From Asticcacaulis currens (lineage in GTDB: Bacteria; Pseudomonadota; Alphaproteobacteria; Caulobacterales; Caulobacteraceae), in assembly GCF_028550395.1 (NCBI RefSeq), contig NZ_JAQQKW010000002.1, forward strand, positions 1 through 64,000: a stretch of 64,000 nucleotides of DNA, in the 5' to 3' direction. The notes below the pieces were generated by a model. The model saw nothing but the letters and a program-made list of their open reading frames with translations. It was not told the DNA's origin and searched no databases. A program made the translations under genes and the position numbers. Of this stretch, positions 51,905 to 60,755 are shown in pieces. Each line of letters opens with the position of its first letter. The first letter of the stretch is position 1.

Positions 51905-54220
51905 ATGCACGGCTGGACGCGACGGGGTGTGACGGTTGCGGGATTGGGAATGGCTGTGGGCGCGAGCGCCGCCGGGGCCGTGACGCCTGACCCTATATCC
52001 GCTAAGCCGTTTCCTCTGTCGCAGGTGCGGCTCAAGCCGTCGATCTTTCTGACCTCAATCGAGGCCAACCAGCGTTATCTCCTGTCGCTGTCGCCCGACC
52101 GCTTTCTGCACAATTTCCGCAAGGGTGCCGGGCTGGACCCCAAGGGCGAGGTCTATGGCGGCTGGGAAGCGCGCGGCATTGCGGGCCATAGTTTGGGCCA
52201 CTACCTTTCCGCTCTGTCACTGATGTACGCGCAGACGGGCAAACCCGAATTTCGTGACCGCGCCGCCTATGTGCTGAGCGAATTGAAGACCGTTCAGGCC
52301 AAACAGGGCGACGGCTATGCGGGCGGCACGACCGTCGGCCGCAACGGGCAGGAGGTGGATGGCAAGGTCGTCTATGAGGAGTTGCGCAGAGGCGACATCC
52401 GCACGGCGGGCTTTGACCTGAACGGTGGCTGGGTGCCGCTTTATACCTTTCACAAGGTGATGGCCGGGACGCTCGACGCGCATCAGCACGCCGGGCTTGA
52501 CGACGGTCTGACCGTCGCCACAGGGCTGGGGGACTATCTGGGGACCATTCTCGAAGGTCTCAGCGATGCGCAAATTCAGGAAATTCTGCGCGCCGAACAT
52601 GGCGGCCTGACCGAGTCCTATGCCGAACTCTATGCGCGAACGAAAAACCCTCGCTGGCTGACCCTGTCGCAGCGCCTGCGCCACCGTGCCATTATCGATC
52701 CCCTGGCCGCCGGGCGGGACGAACTGGCCGGAAAGCACGCCAATACGCAGATCCCCAAGATCGTCGGCTCCGCCCGCCTTTACGAGCTGACGCAAAATGC
52801 CGACGACGCCCGCATTGCGCGCTTTTTCTGGCAGACCGTGACGCGCGACCACTCCTACGTCATCGGAGGCAATTCCGACCACGAACATTTCGGTGCGCCA
52901 CGGCAACTGGCCAACCGGCTCGATCAACAGACCTGCGAGGCCTGCAACAGCTACAATATGCTGCGTCTAACGCGCCATCTCTATGGCTGGAGCGGCGATG
53001 CAGCCCTGTTCGATTTCTACGAGCGGGCACATCTCAACCACATTATGAGCCAGCAAGACCCGCAAACGGGCATGTTCACCTATTTCTCCGGACTGGCCTC
53101 CGGTCTGGGGCGCGTGCATTCGGACCCGACCAATGACTTCTGGTGCTGCGTCGGGTCGGGCATGGAAAGCCATTCCAAACATGGCGAAAGCATCTGGTGG
53201 CGGCGTGGCGATGCCGTGGCGGTGAACCTCTATTACGCCTCGACCCTGACCGCGCCCGAAGCGCAGCTTGACATGGACACCGCCTTCCCCCTGTCCGATC
53301 AGGTGGTGATCACGGTGCGCAAGGCCCCCAAGGCACTGCTTTTGCGAGTGCCCGGTTGGTGCAGCGCGCCGGTGGTCAGGTTGAACGGCAAGGCTGCGGG
53401 TGTGCGTCACAACGGCTATCTGCGGCTAACGGGGCTGAAAAGCGGCGACCGTGTTGAGTTACGCCTGCCCATGCCCGTCCGCGTCGAAGCCATGCCGGAC
53501 GATGCCAAACTGATCGCCTTCCTCAGCGGGCCACTGGTGCTGGCCGGTGATCTTGGCCCGTCGGATCAGCCGTGGGAAGGCGTCGATCCGGCTCTGGTGT
53601 CCGATGAGGCGGCGCCTCAACTGGTCGCCGCCGGAGGCCTGCATCAGTATCGACTGGGGACGCAGGGCAAGCCGGGCGACCTCAGCCTGAAGCCTTTTTT
53701 CCTGCAACACCGCAACCGCACCGCCGTCTATTTCCGCCGGTTCGGCAGCGCGGAATGGGTTGGTGAAGAGGCCGTATGGCGTCAGGCGGCCAAGGACCGC
53801 GCCGATATGGCCGCGCGTACCGTCGATTTTATTAGGCTGGGTGAACAGCAGCCGGAAACCGATCACGCCTTTGACGGCACGCCCAATACGGCGACCATCA
53901 CCCATATCGCTGAACGCGGGCGGTTGATTCAAAAGGGCTATCTGGCTTTTGATCTGAAAACCGCCGAAGGGCCGCTGGTGCTACAGGTCGCCTATGCCGG
54001 GCGTGACCGCAACAAATCCTTCCGCCTGCTGGTCGAAGGTCAGGTGCTGGCGACCGAGACTCTGACCGGCGAGGCAACGGTGGCGCGCAATATCCTCACC
54101 TACCCCCTGCCCCCGGCGGTGACGGCGGGCAAGAGCAAGGTGCGGGTGCGCTTCGAGGCTGACCGCGATCAGTGGGCCAATGTCTATGAGGCGCGGATTT
54201 TGCGCGCCGCAAAGGTTTAA
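51905..54220 (+). CDS. GH127 beta-L-arabinofuranosidase-like enzyme (2)
   Basis: ATG 51905 (GGAG seven bases upstream) is chosen over an upstream open frame; it begins with a Tat-like leader (GWTRRGVTVAGLGMAVGAS). The 771-residue enzyme has the GH127 active-site set E345, C347 (TCEACNSYNM) and C414, C415 (FWCCVGSG). It is clearly a paralogue of the 10916 gene, colinear through the whole chain, but has a shorter tail. Pairing with a PL10 lyase suggests action on arabinose side chains of pectin. Confidence 0.93.
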   Translation: MHGWTRRGVTVAGLGMAVGASAAGAVTPDPISAKPFPLSQVRLKPSIFLTSIEANQRYLLSLSPDRFLHNFRKGAGLDPKGEVYGGWEARGIAGHSLGHYLSALSLMYAQTGKPEFRDRAAYVLSELKTVQAKQGDGYAGGTTVGRNGQEVDGKVVYEELRRGDIRTAGFDLNGGWVPLYTFHKVMAGTLDAHQHAGLDDGLTVATGLGDYLGTILEGLSDAQIQEILRAEHGGLTESYAELYARTKNPRWLTLSQRLRHRAIIDPLAAGRDELAGKHANTQIPKIVGSARLYELTQNADDARIARFFWQTVTRDHSYVIGGNSDHEHFGAPRQLANRLDQQTCEACNSYNMLRLTRHLYGWSGDAALFDFYERAHLNHIMSQQDPQTGMFTYFSGLASGLGRVHSDPTNDFWCCVGSGMESHSKHGESIWWRRGDAVAVNLYYASTLTAPEAQLDMDTAFPLSDQVVITVRKAPKALLLRVPGWCSAPVVRLNGKAAGVRHNGYLRLTGLKSGDRVELRLPMPVRVEAMPDDAKLIAFLSGPLVLAGDLGPSDQPWEGVDPALVSDEAAPQLVAAGGLHQYRLGTQGKPGDLSLKPFFLQHRNRTAVYFRRFGSAEWVGEEAVWRQAAKDRADMAARTVDFIRLGEQQPETDHAFDGTPNTATITHIAERGRLIQKGYLAFDLKTAEGPLVLQVAYAGRDRNKSFRLLVEGQVLATETLTGEATVARNILTYPLPPAVTAGKSKVRVRFEADRDQWANVYEARILRAAKV

Positions 54221-54223
54221 GGC

Positions 54224-56533
54224 TTACTGAAGACCGACCTCGACCTCAAATACGCCTGGCTGTTCAGGTAAGGTCAGCACGTTGCCCACAACGGGCCGAC
54301 CATTGAGGGTCAGACCCGGAGTGCCTCCCCGGCGATAGGTGACGTGGTAGGTCGATCCGCGGAACTGACGCGTCGCCCTGGCCTCGGTCCAGTGCGCGGG
54401 CAGACAAGGCTGCACGCTTAAGCCCTCGCGCGTGCCCTTCAGGCCGAACAGGCCCTCGATCAGACTGCGATAGACCCAGGCCACGGTGCCGGTGTTGAAC
54501 AACTGCGAAGACCGGCCCGCCGTGCGCGGATGGGCATGGAAATCACCGCGGTAATAGTTGGGGATGAAGACCGGAAACTGACCGCGCTGCACATAGTCGG
54601 ATTCATCGACACCGGCGAGCATTTTACGCATCAGTTCAAATGCTTTCTCCCCCTTCTTCACCTGCGTCAGGCTATAGATATAAAAGGCCGCTGCGTGGTT
54701 ATAGACCGAGCCATTTTCCGCCACGCCGGGCGATTTTTGCGTCAGACGACCGACATCTTCGCGCATCTTTGTGTAGGGTGGGCCCAGCATTTCGACGCCA
54801 TAGGGCGTCTCAAGTTCCGCCGCCACGGCCTGCACCATGCGCTCGGCCTGCGCTTCCGAGGCCGCGCCCGACAGAAGGGCAAAACTCTGCGGATTGAGGT
54901 ACAGCCGCCCCTCCGGATCGCGCCTGATGCCGAAGGCCACATCGTCGTCGGTGATCCCCCGTCCGAACCAGTCACCGTCCCACAGATGCGTATTCATGGC
55001 GGCGTTCATCGCCTCGGCTTCGGCGGCCCAGGGCTGCGTCTCTCCCGACAGGCGCACCCACAGACGCAGCGCATAGGCCACGGCGAGGGTCAGCCAGCCG
55101 GAGACCCCCTTGCCCTTCCAGCCGACCATATTCATCGGGTCGTTCCAGTCGCCCTGATCAATATAGCTTAGCCGGCGATGGTCGCGGGTCTTGAGCAGCC
55201 AGCGCAGCGCCGCCTCCAGCCGCGCCCGCACGCCTTGACCGTCAACCTCGGCGTCCAGCACCGCATAGTCGTCGGTCTCATCGAGATAGGCCTCAAGCAG
55301 GATAAACAGCCACACACAATGGTCGGTATGCGGCACCTGATTGATGTAGCTGAACTGCGCCCCGTCATAGAGTTTGATGCCGTCAGGCATAGAGCCGTCG
55401 GCGTTTTGCTTTGAGAGGGCATAGAGCAGCGACTCTCTGGCGCTTTGCGGGCGCACAAACACCATGCCCAGCGCGTCCTGAAGATAGTTGCGCGTCTGCG
55501 GATCGGTGGTCAGCCGGTTGGTGTCGCCGTGATAATAGACCTGCCGCGCCAGCCAGCGGTTCATGAAGGCGTCGAAATGCGTATCCGGCGTTTCGATGGC
55601 CAACACGCCGCGTCCCTGTTCGACATAAGCGCGCGCCTCACCACAGACGCGCTCAAAGGCCTCAGGCCCCAGATAGGCGGCTTTCAGGCACGCCACCTCG
55701 GCCTCATCAAAGGCCGGACCAAAAACAAAATGCCAGACCTGAGTCTCATTGGCCTCCAGCGTCTGATCGAATTGCAGCACCGCCGCGGGCGTTTCATAGA
55801 GCGCCTCGCCGCCAGCAAGCCCTGCACGCAGCATGTCCGGATCGCTCAGCCCACCCTCGCCTTCGAAGTCTTCGCGCCGCGTCTCAAAGGCGTCAGGGAG
55901 ACGATCACACGTGAGGAAGGTTTTGTCTTTAAGGTGATGGTTTTTAAAGTAATCGTCTATCTTCTGATAGGCGGTTACGGAGCTGGCGATAACCGCATTC
56001 AGGTCGGCATTAAAGCGCGCGCCCTGATTCATCCAGCTCATATAGCCGACCGAGAAATAGGGCACGATGCGCAGCGCGCGCTCTATATCCAGCCGGTTAC
56101 GGATTTCCAGTCGCCACAGTTCGACCGCCTCATCGACGGGCAGGACCAGGCTCCAGCGGATATCGAGATCGTCCTGTTCGACCGACCATTCCAGCCGTTC
56201 CGGATGCTGCGTAAAGGTAAAGGCCTTTGGCGCACGGCGCACCGGCTCATGCGGCACGGAGAAATGCCGCTGACTGACCAGATCGCGCACATAGACAAAC
56301 CGCCCCGGATGATGGGCGTAGTGCGCCGTTTCCGGCAGCATGAAGGTCTTGCCCTCCACGACCGGCGCGTGGCTGTATTTGGCCGGCTCCGGTTGCATGT
56401 GCTGGGCCGTGACGAAGCCGCGACAGGTCGCGTGCAGCATCATCTTGCAGTTCCACAGAAAACCGGAGGCACGCGGCATGGCCGTGGCCGAGGTCAGGGT
56501 ACAGGAATCGGGGGTCAGGGTGATCAGGCGCAT
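54224..56533 (-). CDS. GH94-family glycoside phosphorylase-like enzyme
   Basis: A 769-residue cytosolic protein. An N-terminal beta-sandwich (about 1-300) opens with FLWNCKMMLHATCRGFVTAQHMQPEPAKY, followed by an (alpha/alpha)6 barrel with HTDHCVWLF, the catalytic-acid motif YIDQGDWNDPMN, and VAENGSVYNHAAAFYIYSL. This fits GH94 phosphorylases, which split beta-glucosides such as cellobiose with phosphate. The exact substrate is not clear from motifs. There is no signal peptide, so it works on imported oligosaccharides. A perfect LacI-type operator lies 15 nt before the ATG. It converges with the GH127 gene, 3 nt apart. Confidence 0.85.
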   Translation of the reverse strand: MRLITLTPDSCTLTSATAMPRASGFLWNCKMMLHATCRGFVTAQHMQPEPAKYSHAPVVEGKTFMLPETAHYAHHPGRFVYVRDLVSQRHFSVPHEPVRRAPKAFTFTQHPERLEWSVEQDDLDIRWSLVLPVDEAVELWRLEIRNRLDIERALRIVPYFSVGYMSWMNQGARFNADLNAVIASSVTAYQKIDDYFKNHHLKDKTFLTCDRLPDAFETRREDFEGEGGLSDPDMLRAGLAGGEALYETPAAVLQFDQTLEANETQVWHFVFGPAFDEAEVACLKAAYLGPEAFERVCGEARAYVEQGRGVLAIETPDTHFDAFMNRWLARQVYYHGDTNRLTTDPQTRNYLQDALGMVFVRPQSARESLLYALSKQNADGSMPDGIKLYDGAQFSYINQVPHTDHCVWLFILLEAYLDETDDYAVLDAEVDGQGVRARLEAALRWLLKTRDHRRLSYIDQGDWNDPMNMVGWKGKGVSGWLTLAVAYALRLWVRLSGETQPWAAEAEAMNAAMNTHLWDGDWFGRGITDDDVAFGIRRDPEGRLYLNPQSFALLSGAASEAQAERMVQAVAAELETPYGVEMLGPPYTKMREDVGRLTQKSPGVAENGSVYNHAAAFYIYSLTQVKKGEKAFELMRKMLAGVDESDYVQRGQFPVFIPNYYRGDFHAHPRTAGRSSQLFNTGTVAWVYRSLIEGLFGLKGTREGLSVQPCLPAHWTEARATRQFRGSTYHVTYRRGGTPGLTLNGRPVVGNVLTLPEQPGVFEVEVGLQ

Positions 56534-56547
56534 ATCGCTTCAAAACA

Positions 56548-56561
56548 CGACAACGTTGTCG
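56548..56561. promoter_or_regulatory. LacI-type operator before the GH94 gene
   Basis: CGACAACGTTGTCG is a perfect 14-bp palindrome with central CG, ending 15 nt upstream of ATG 56533. At this position it would block initiation or early transcription. No LacI gene is adjacent. Confidence 0.6.
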
Positions 56562-56580
56562 GGTCAAGACAGCCTGCCGA

Positions 56581-57036
56581 CTAAACCGGCAGGGCGATGG
56601 CGTTTTTGACCTCTTCCAGCACCGCATAGGTGCGGGTTTCACGCACACCGGGCAATGACACCAGCGCGTCACCCAGAAACTGCCGATATGCCGCCATGTC
56701 CTTAACCCGCGCCTTGATCAGATAGTCGAAACCACCTGCCACCATATGACATTCCAAGATTTCCGGCTGGCGCGTCACGGCGTGGCGAAAGGCATCGAAC
56801 ACGTCCTCGGTCGTGCGATCGAGCAGCACCTCGACGAAGATCAGCAGGGCACGATCCAGCTTGACCGGATCCAGAATGGCCATGGTGCCCAAAATATAGC
56901 CATTGGCCTTCAGGCGCTTGACGCGGTCAAAGCAAGCCGCCGGTGACACGTGCACCGCCTCGGCCAGCGCCTGATTGGTCATGCGCCCATCCGCTTGCAG
57001 CAGGCGCAGAATCCTGCGGTCGATCTCATCCAGCAT
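56581..57036 (-). CDS. putR: Lrp/AsnC-type regulator, probable PutR
   Basis: A 151-residue regulator from ATG 57036. The N-terminal helix-turn-helix (LDEIDRRILRLLQADGRMTNQALAEAVHVSPAACFDRVKRL) is followed by the RAM ligand domain (about 65-145: ILECHMVAGGFDYLIKARVKDM). It is divergent from putA with 155 nt between the starts. In Agrobacterium and Rhodobacter an Lrp-type PutR encoded in this position activates putA in response to proline; the same role is inferred here. Confidence 0.9.
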   Translation of the reverse strand: MLDEIDRRILRLLQADGRMTNQALAEAVHVSPAACFDRVKRLKANGYILGTMAILDPVKLDRALLIFVEVLLDRTTEDVFDAFRHAVTRQPEILECHMVAGGFDYLIKARVKDMAAYRQFLGDALVSLPGVRETRTYAVLEEVKNAIALPV

Positions 57037-57191
57037 GGCGTTTTCCCGTTCCGGTTTCGCGCAGAAGATTCGCATGAAATTGGCAATAATGAATAAATAT
57101 CCTTCGGCCAATAGGGGTAAAATTCCAAGGACATTTTCCACAAACCGAGCATACTCTAAAAAGTTTCATATTCGACCATCCCGGAGCCTCC

Positions 57192-60100
57192 ATGACGCCT
57201 GCCAACGCCCGCGCCCGCATGATCGCCCTTCATCGCGCCCCCGAGCCGGAGGTGCTGGCGGCCCTATTGCCCGACGCCACGCTCGATACCGCCGCACGTC
57301 AGCGCGTGATAGCGCAGGCGCGCCTGATCCTTCAGGACCTCAAGGCGGCGCAATCGACCGGCTGGGTCAATCGCTTTCTTCAGGAATACCGGCTGAACAC
57401 GGCCGAAGGCGTGGCGCTTTTGTCGCTGGCTGAGGCCTATCTGCGCGTTCCCGATCCGGAAACGGCCAACCTTCTGATCCGCGACAAGATCGGCGATGCC
57501 GACTGGCGGGCGCACAAGGCGAAATCCGGCTCGGCTCTGGTCAATACAGCGACCTTCGGCCTGATCCTCACCCGCGCCCTGGTCGATGACCCGCAACAGG
57601 CCGGGACGCTGAAAAAGCTGATTACCCGCATGGGCGAACCCGTCATCCGTCAGGGCGTCGCCGTCGCCATGAAGATGATGGGCGAAGTCTTCGTCATGGG
57701 CCGCACCATCGACGAAGCGCTTGATGTCGCCGCAAAGCCTGAAAACAAGGGTTTCACCGCTTCTTTTGACATGCTGGGCGAGTCGGCGCGCACCTTTTCC
57801 GATGCCGAAAAATACTTCGCGGCCTATGAACAGGCGCTGGACACAGTCGGGCGTTCGCCAAAAGGCAATGGCCATTCCATTTCGATCAAGCTGTCGGCCC
57901 TGCACCCACGCTATGAAGTCGCCAATCAGGAAACTTGCGTTCCGCAACTGATTGAGATGATCCGGTATCTGGCCGCCAAAGCCGCAGGCTACAATATGGA
58001 CCTGACCATCGACGCCGAAGAGACCGAGCGCCTGATGATCTCGCTCGACATCATCGAAGGCGTGTTGCGCGATCCCGCCCTGTCCGGCTGGGACGGCCTC
58101 GGCATGGCGGCGCAGGCCTATGGCAAGCGCGCCCGTCCGCTGATCGGCTGGGCGCAGGCCATCGGTCAGGCGACCAGCCACCGCCTTAAGGTGCGTCTGG
58201 TCAAGGGGGCCTACTGGGATTCCGAAATCAAGCGCGCGCAGGTCGAAGGCCTCAGCGACTATCCGCTTTTTACACGCAAACCGGCCACCGATGTCTCCTA
58301 CCTCGCCTGTGCGAGGGATATGCTGGACGCCTCGCACATCTGGCCGGCCTTTGCGGGCCACAATGCCCTGACCGTGGCGACGATCATGGAGTGGGCGGGC
58401 GAACGTCGCGACTTTGAGTTCCAGCGCCTGCACGGCATGGGCGAAGGTCTGCATGAGCGTCTGGTGCGCGAATTGGGCTATAACTGCCGCACCTATGCGC
58501 CGGTTGGTGGTCATAAAGAACTACTGGCCTATCTGGTGCGGCGCCTGCTCGAAAACGGCGCCAATTCGTCCTTCGTGCATCAACTGGCCGACCCAACTGT
58601 CAATGAGGAAACGCTTTTGTCAGATCCTGCCGCCCACATCGCCGCCGTCAAAGGCCGCCCGCACCCGGCCATCCCCCTGCCCGCCGGCCTATTCCCCGGC
58701 CGCACCAATTCGCAGGGTCTGGACCTCAGTGATCAGGCCACGCTCGACGCCACACTTAACGCCATTGCCACCGTCGGTGCCAAATCTCACGCCGCCACAG
58801 CGCTGGTGTCAGGTCAGGCCGTCAGCGGCACGGCCAGGACGGTTGTGCGCCCCGCCGACCCGTCGCAGCCCATCGGCACCGTGATCGAAGCCTCCGCCGA
58901 GGACGTGGCGCGGGCCCTGAAGGCCGCCGATGCCGCCGCCGATCGCTGGGCCGCGACACCGGTCGAAGACCGTGCCGCCTGTCTGGAGCGTCTCGCCGAT
59001 CTCATGGAAACGCACCGCCTCGAACTGATGGGGCTGTGCGTACACGAGGCGGGGAAGACCATTGGCGACGCCGTGGCCGAAATCCGCGAAGCCGTCGATT
59101 TCTGCCGCTACTACGCCGTCAATGCCCGCGAACAGTTCCGTCCCGTGACCCTGCCGGGGCCGACGGGCGAACTGAACGAACTGCGCCTTACCGGCCGCGG
59201 CACTTTTGCTTGCATTTCGCCATGGAATTTCCCGCTGGCCATTTTCATCGGGCAAGTGACCGCCGCTCTGGTCGCCGGAAACCCTGTGGTGGCAAAGCCC
59301 GCGCCGCAAACGCCGCTGATCGCGTTCCGCGCCGTACAACTGGCTCATGAGGCCGGAATCCCGGCCGATGTGCTGCACTTCCTGCCCGGCGGCCCGGACG
59401 TCGGCGCGGCCCTGACCGCTTCATCCGCCGTCTACGGCGTCGCTTTTACGGGTTCCACCGGTACGGCGCGCGCCATCGCCCGCAGCCTGCTCAGCGACGA
59501 CAGCCGCCCCCTTGTGCCGCTTATTGCTGAAACCGGCGGCCTCAACGCCATGATCGTCGATTCCACCGCCTTGCCGGAACAGGTGGTGGGCGATGTGGTG
59601 ACCTCGGCCTTCCGCTCCGCCGGTCAGCGTTGCTCGGCCCTGCGTCTGCTGATCGTTCAGGAAGACGTGGCCGACACGATTATCCATATGCTCAAGGGGG
59701 CGATGGATACGCTGGTGCTGGGCGACCCGGCGGATATCCGCACCGATGTAGGTCCGGTCATCGACGCCGCCGCACGCGACAAGTTGCTTGCGTATCGCCA
59801 GTCGATGCAAACGCAATGGATTCATACGCTTGAAGTCCCGCAGACGGGCCTCTTCGTGCCGCCGACCCTGATCCGCCTCAATGCCATCGAAGACCTGTCG
59901 CAGGAATGGTTCGGCCCCATCCTGCACGTCGTCACCTGGAGGGCCGGAGAACTGGACAGCGTCGTCGCCCGCGTCAATGCCCGCGGTTATGGCCTGACCA
60001 TGGGGCTGCATTCGCGCGTTGCCGAAACCGCCGAGCGGGTCAAGTCTCTGGCCAAGGTCGGCAATCTTTATGTCAACCGCTCGATGATCGGGGCCGTGGT

Positions 60101-60263
60101 CGGATCACAACCGTTTGGCGGCGAAGGCCTGTCCGGCACCGGGCCCAAGGCGGGTGGCCCGCACTATCTGTTGCGCTTTGCCAGCGAACGTACCGTCTCT
60201 GTCGATACCACCTCGGCGGGCGGCAATGCCACCCTGTTGTCGCTGGCCGAAACAGACATCTGA
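57192..60263 (+). CDS. putA: Bifunctional proline dehydrogenase / P5C dehydrogenase
   Basis: A 1023-residue enzyme oxidising proline to glutamate. The FAD-dependent proline dehydrogenase barrel (about 130-450) shows SIKLSALHPRYE, LTIDAEETERLMISLDI, VRLVKGAYWDSEIKRAQ and YAPVGGHKELLAYLVRRLLENGAN. The NAD-dependent P5C dehydrogenase (about 500-990) shows ISPWNFPLAIF, VAFTGSTGTARAI, AETGGLNAMIV and SAGQRCSALRLL with the catalytic Cys. It lacks the N-terminal DNA-binding domain of E. coli PutA, so control falls to PutR. The length fits the short, type A form. Confidence 0.97.
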   Translation: MTPANARARMIALHRAPEPEVLAALLPDATLDTAARQRVIAQARLILQDLKAAQSTGWVNRFLQEYRLNTAEGVALLSLAEAYLRVPDPETANLLIRDKIGDADWRAHKAKSGSALVNTATFGLILTRALVDDPQQAGTLKKLITRMGEPVIRQGVAVAMKMMGEVFVMGRTIDEALDVAAKPENKGFTASFDMLGESARTFSDAEKYFAAYEQALDTVGRSPKGNGHSISIKLSALHPRYEVANQETCVPQLIEMIRYLAAKAAGYNMDLTIDAEETERLMISLDIIEGVLRDPALSGWDGLGMAAQAYGKRARPLIGWAQAIGQATSHRLKVRLVKGAYWDSEIKRAQVEGLSDYPLFTRKPATDVSYLACARDMLDASHIWPAFAGHNALTVATIMEWAGERRDFEFQRLHGMGEGLHERLVRELGYNCRTYAPVGGHKELLAYLVRRLLENGANSSFVHQLADPTVNEETLLSDPAAHIAAVKGRPHPAIPLPAGLFPGRTNSQGLDLSDQATLDATLNAIATVGAKSHAATALVSGQAVSGTARTVVRPADPSQPIGTVIEASAEDVARALKAADAAADRWAATPVEDRAACLERLADLMETHRLELMGLCVHEAGKTIGDAVAEIREAVDFCRYYAVNAREQFRPVTLPGPTGELNELRLTGRGTFACISPWNFPLAIFIGQVTAALVAGNPVVAKPAPQTPLIAFRAVQLAHEAGIPADVLHFLPGGPDVGAALTASSAVYGVAFTGSTGTARAIARSLLSDDSRPLVPLIAETGGLNAMIVDSTALPEQVVGDVVTSAFRSAGQRCSALRLLIVQEDVADTIIHMLKGAMDTLVLGDPADIRTDVGPVIDAAARDKLLAYRQSMQTQWIHTLEVPQTGLFVPPTLIRLNAIEDLSQEWFGPILHVVTWRAGELDSVVARVNARGYGLTMGLHSRVAETAERVKSLAKVGNLYVNRSMIGAVVGSQPFGGEGLSGTGPKAGGPHYLLRFASERTVSVDTTSAGGNATLLSLAETDI

Positions 60264-60320
60264 CGCCCTTTATTTCGGACGCCCCTTCTCCTGATTGTCC
60301 GTTTACGGCTTCGGAGGCAG

Positions 60321-60340
60321 CCTCATCTTATCGGATGAGG
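60321..60340. other. Hairpin downstream of putA
   Basis: CCTCATC-TTATCG-GATGAGG is a perfect 7-bp stem 58 nt after the putA stop. It lacks a U run; it may be a 3' stabiliser or a weak terminator. Confidence 0.4.
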
Positions 60341-60391
60341 TTGTCCTTGAGCATTCGTCGGCTCATTGGAGTTGCCTCATAGCTCATACTT

Positions 60392-60446
60392 TTGCATCGC
60401 TTCATGTTGTCCCGAAAAGCGGAGCCCCTTTTCGGCATGAGGCTTT
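60392..60446. repeat. CCGAAAAG/CTTTTCGG alphaproteobacterial repeat
   Basis: TTGCATCGCTTCATGTTG leads into CCGAAAAG (60412-60419) and CTTTTCGG (60428-60435), then CATGAGG. This resembles the GCATCG...CCCGAAAAG...TTTTCGG repeat that is abundant between genes in Rhizobiales and relatives. It ends about 13 nt before the start of the small gene at 60459. Confidence 0.55.
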
Positions 60447-60458
60447 AAGAGGCCTGCT

Positions 60459-60749
60459 ATGATGATCGACCTGAAGGTTCTGGAACACGCGCTTGACCGG
60501 CTTCTCTACGTCTATGCCACCGACGATGAGGCCGAAGGGGCCGTGGTACGGGCGCTGGCCATACTGATCAGCGATCCCCTACCCGACCTGACGGGCGAAG
60601 ACATCACACGCATCCACGCCTACATCTATCATGCCCTTCAGGGCTTCTATGCACCGACCATTGACTACCCGGCCATCCGGCGCGAGTTTGTCACCGCGGT
60701 TCTGGCGGCGCGCAAAGGCAACTCGGTCCTGCGGCGAATGATTGCGTGA
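60459..60749 (+). CDS. Small unknown protein, 96 residues
   Basis: An acidic, helical, soluble protein beginning MMIDLKVLEHALDRLLYVYAT, with no signal peptide or cysteine. A second ATG follows the first, so the start may be one codon later; AAGAGG lies about 9 bases upstream. Codon use fits the neighbours. It is not recognised. It converges with the esterase gene, 6 nt apart. Confidence 0.65.
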   Translation: MMIDLKVLEHALDRLLYVYATDDEAEGAVVRALAILISDPLPDLTGEDITRIHAYIYHALQGFYAPTIDYPAIRREFVTAVLAARKGNSVLRRMIA

Positions 60750-60755
60750 TCTGCT

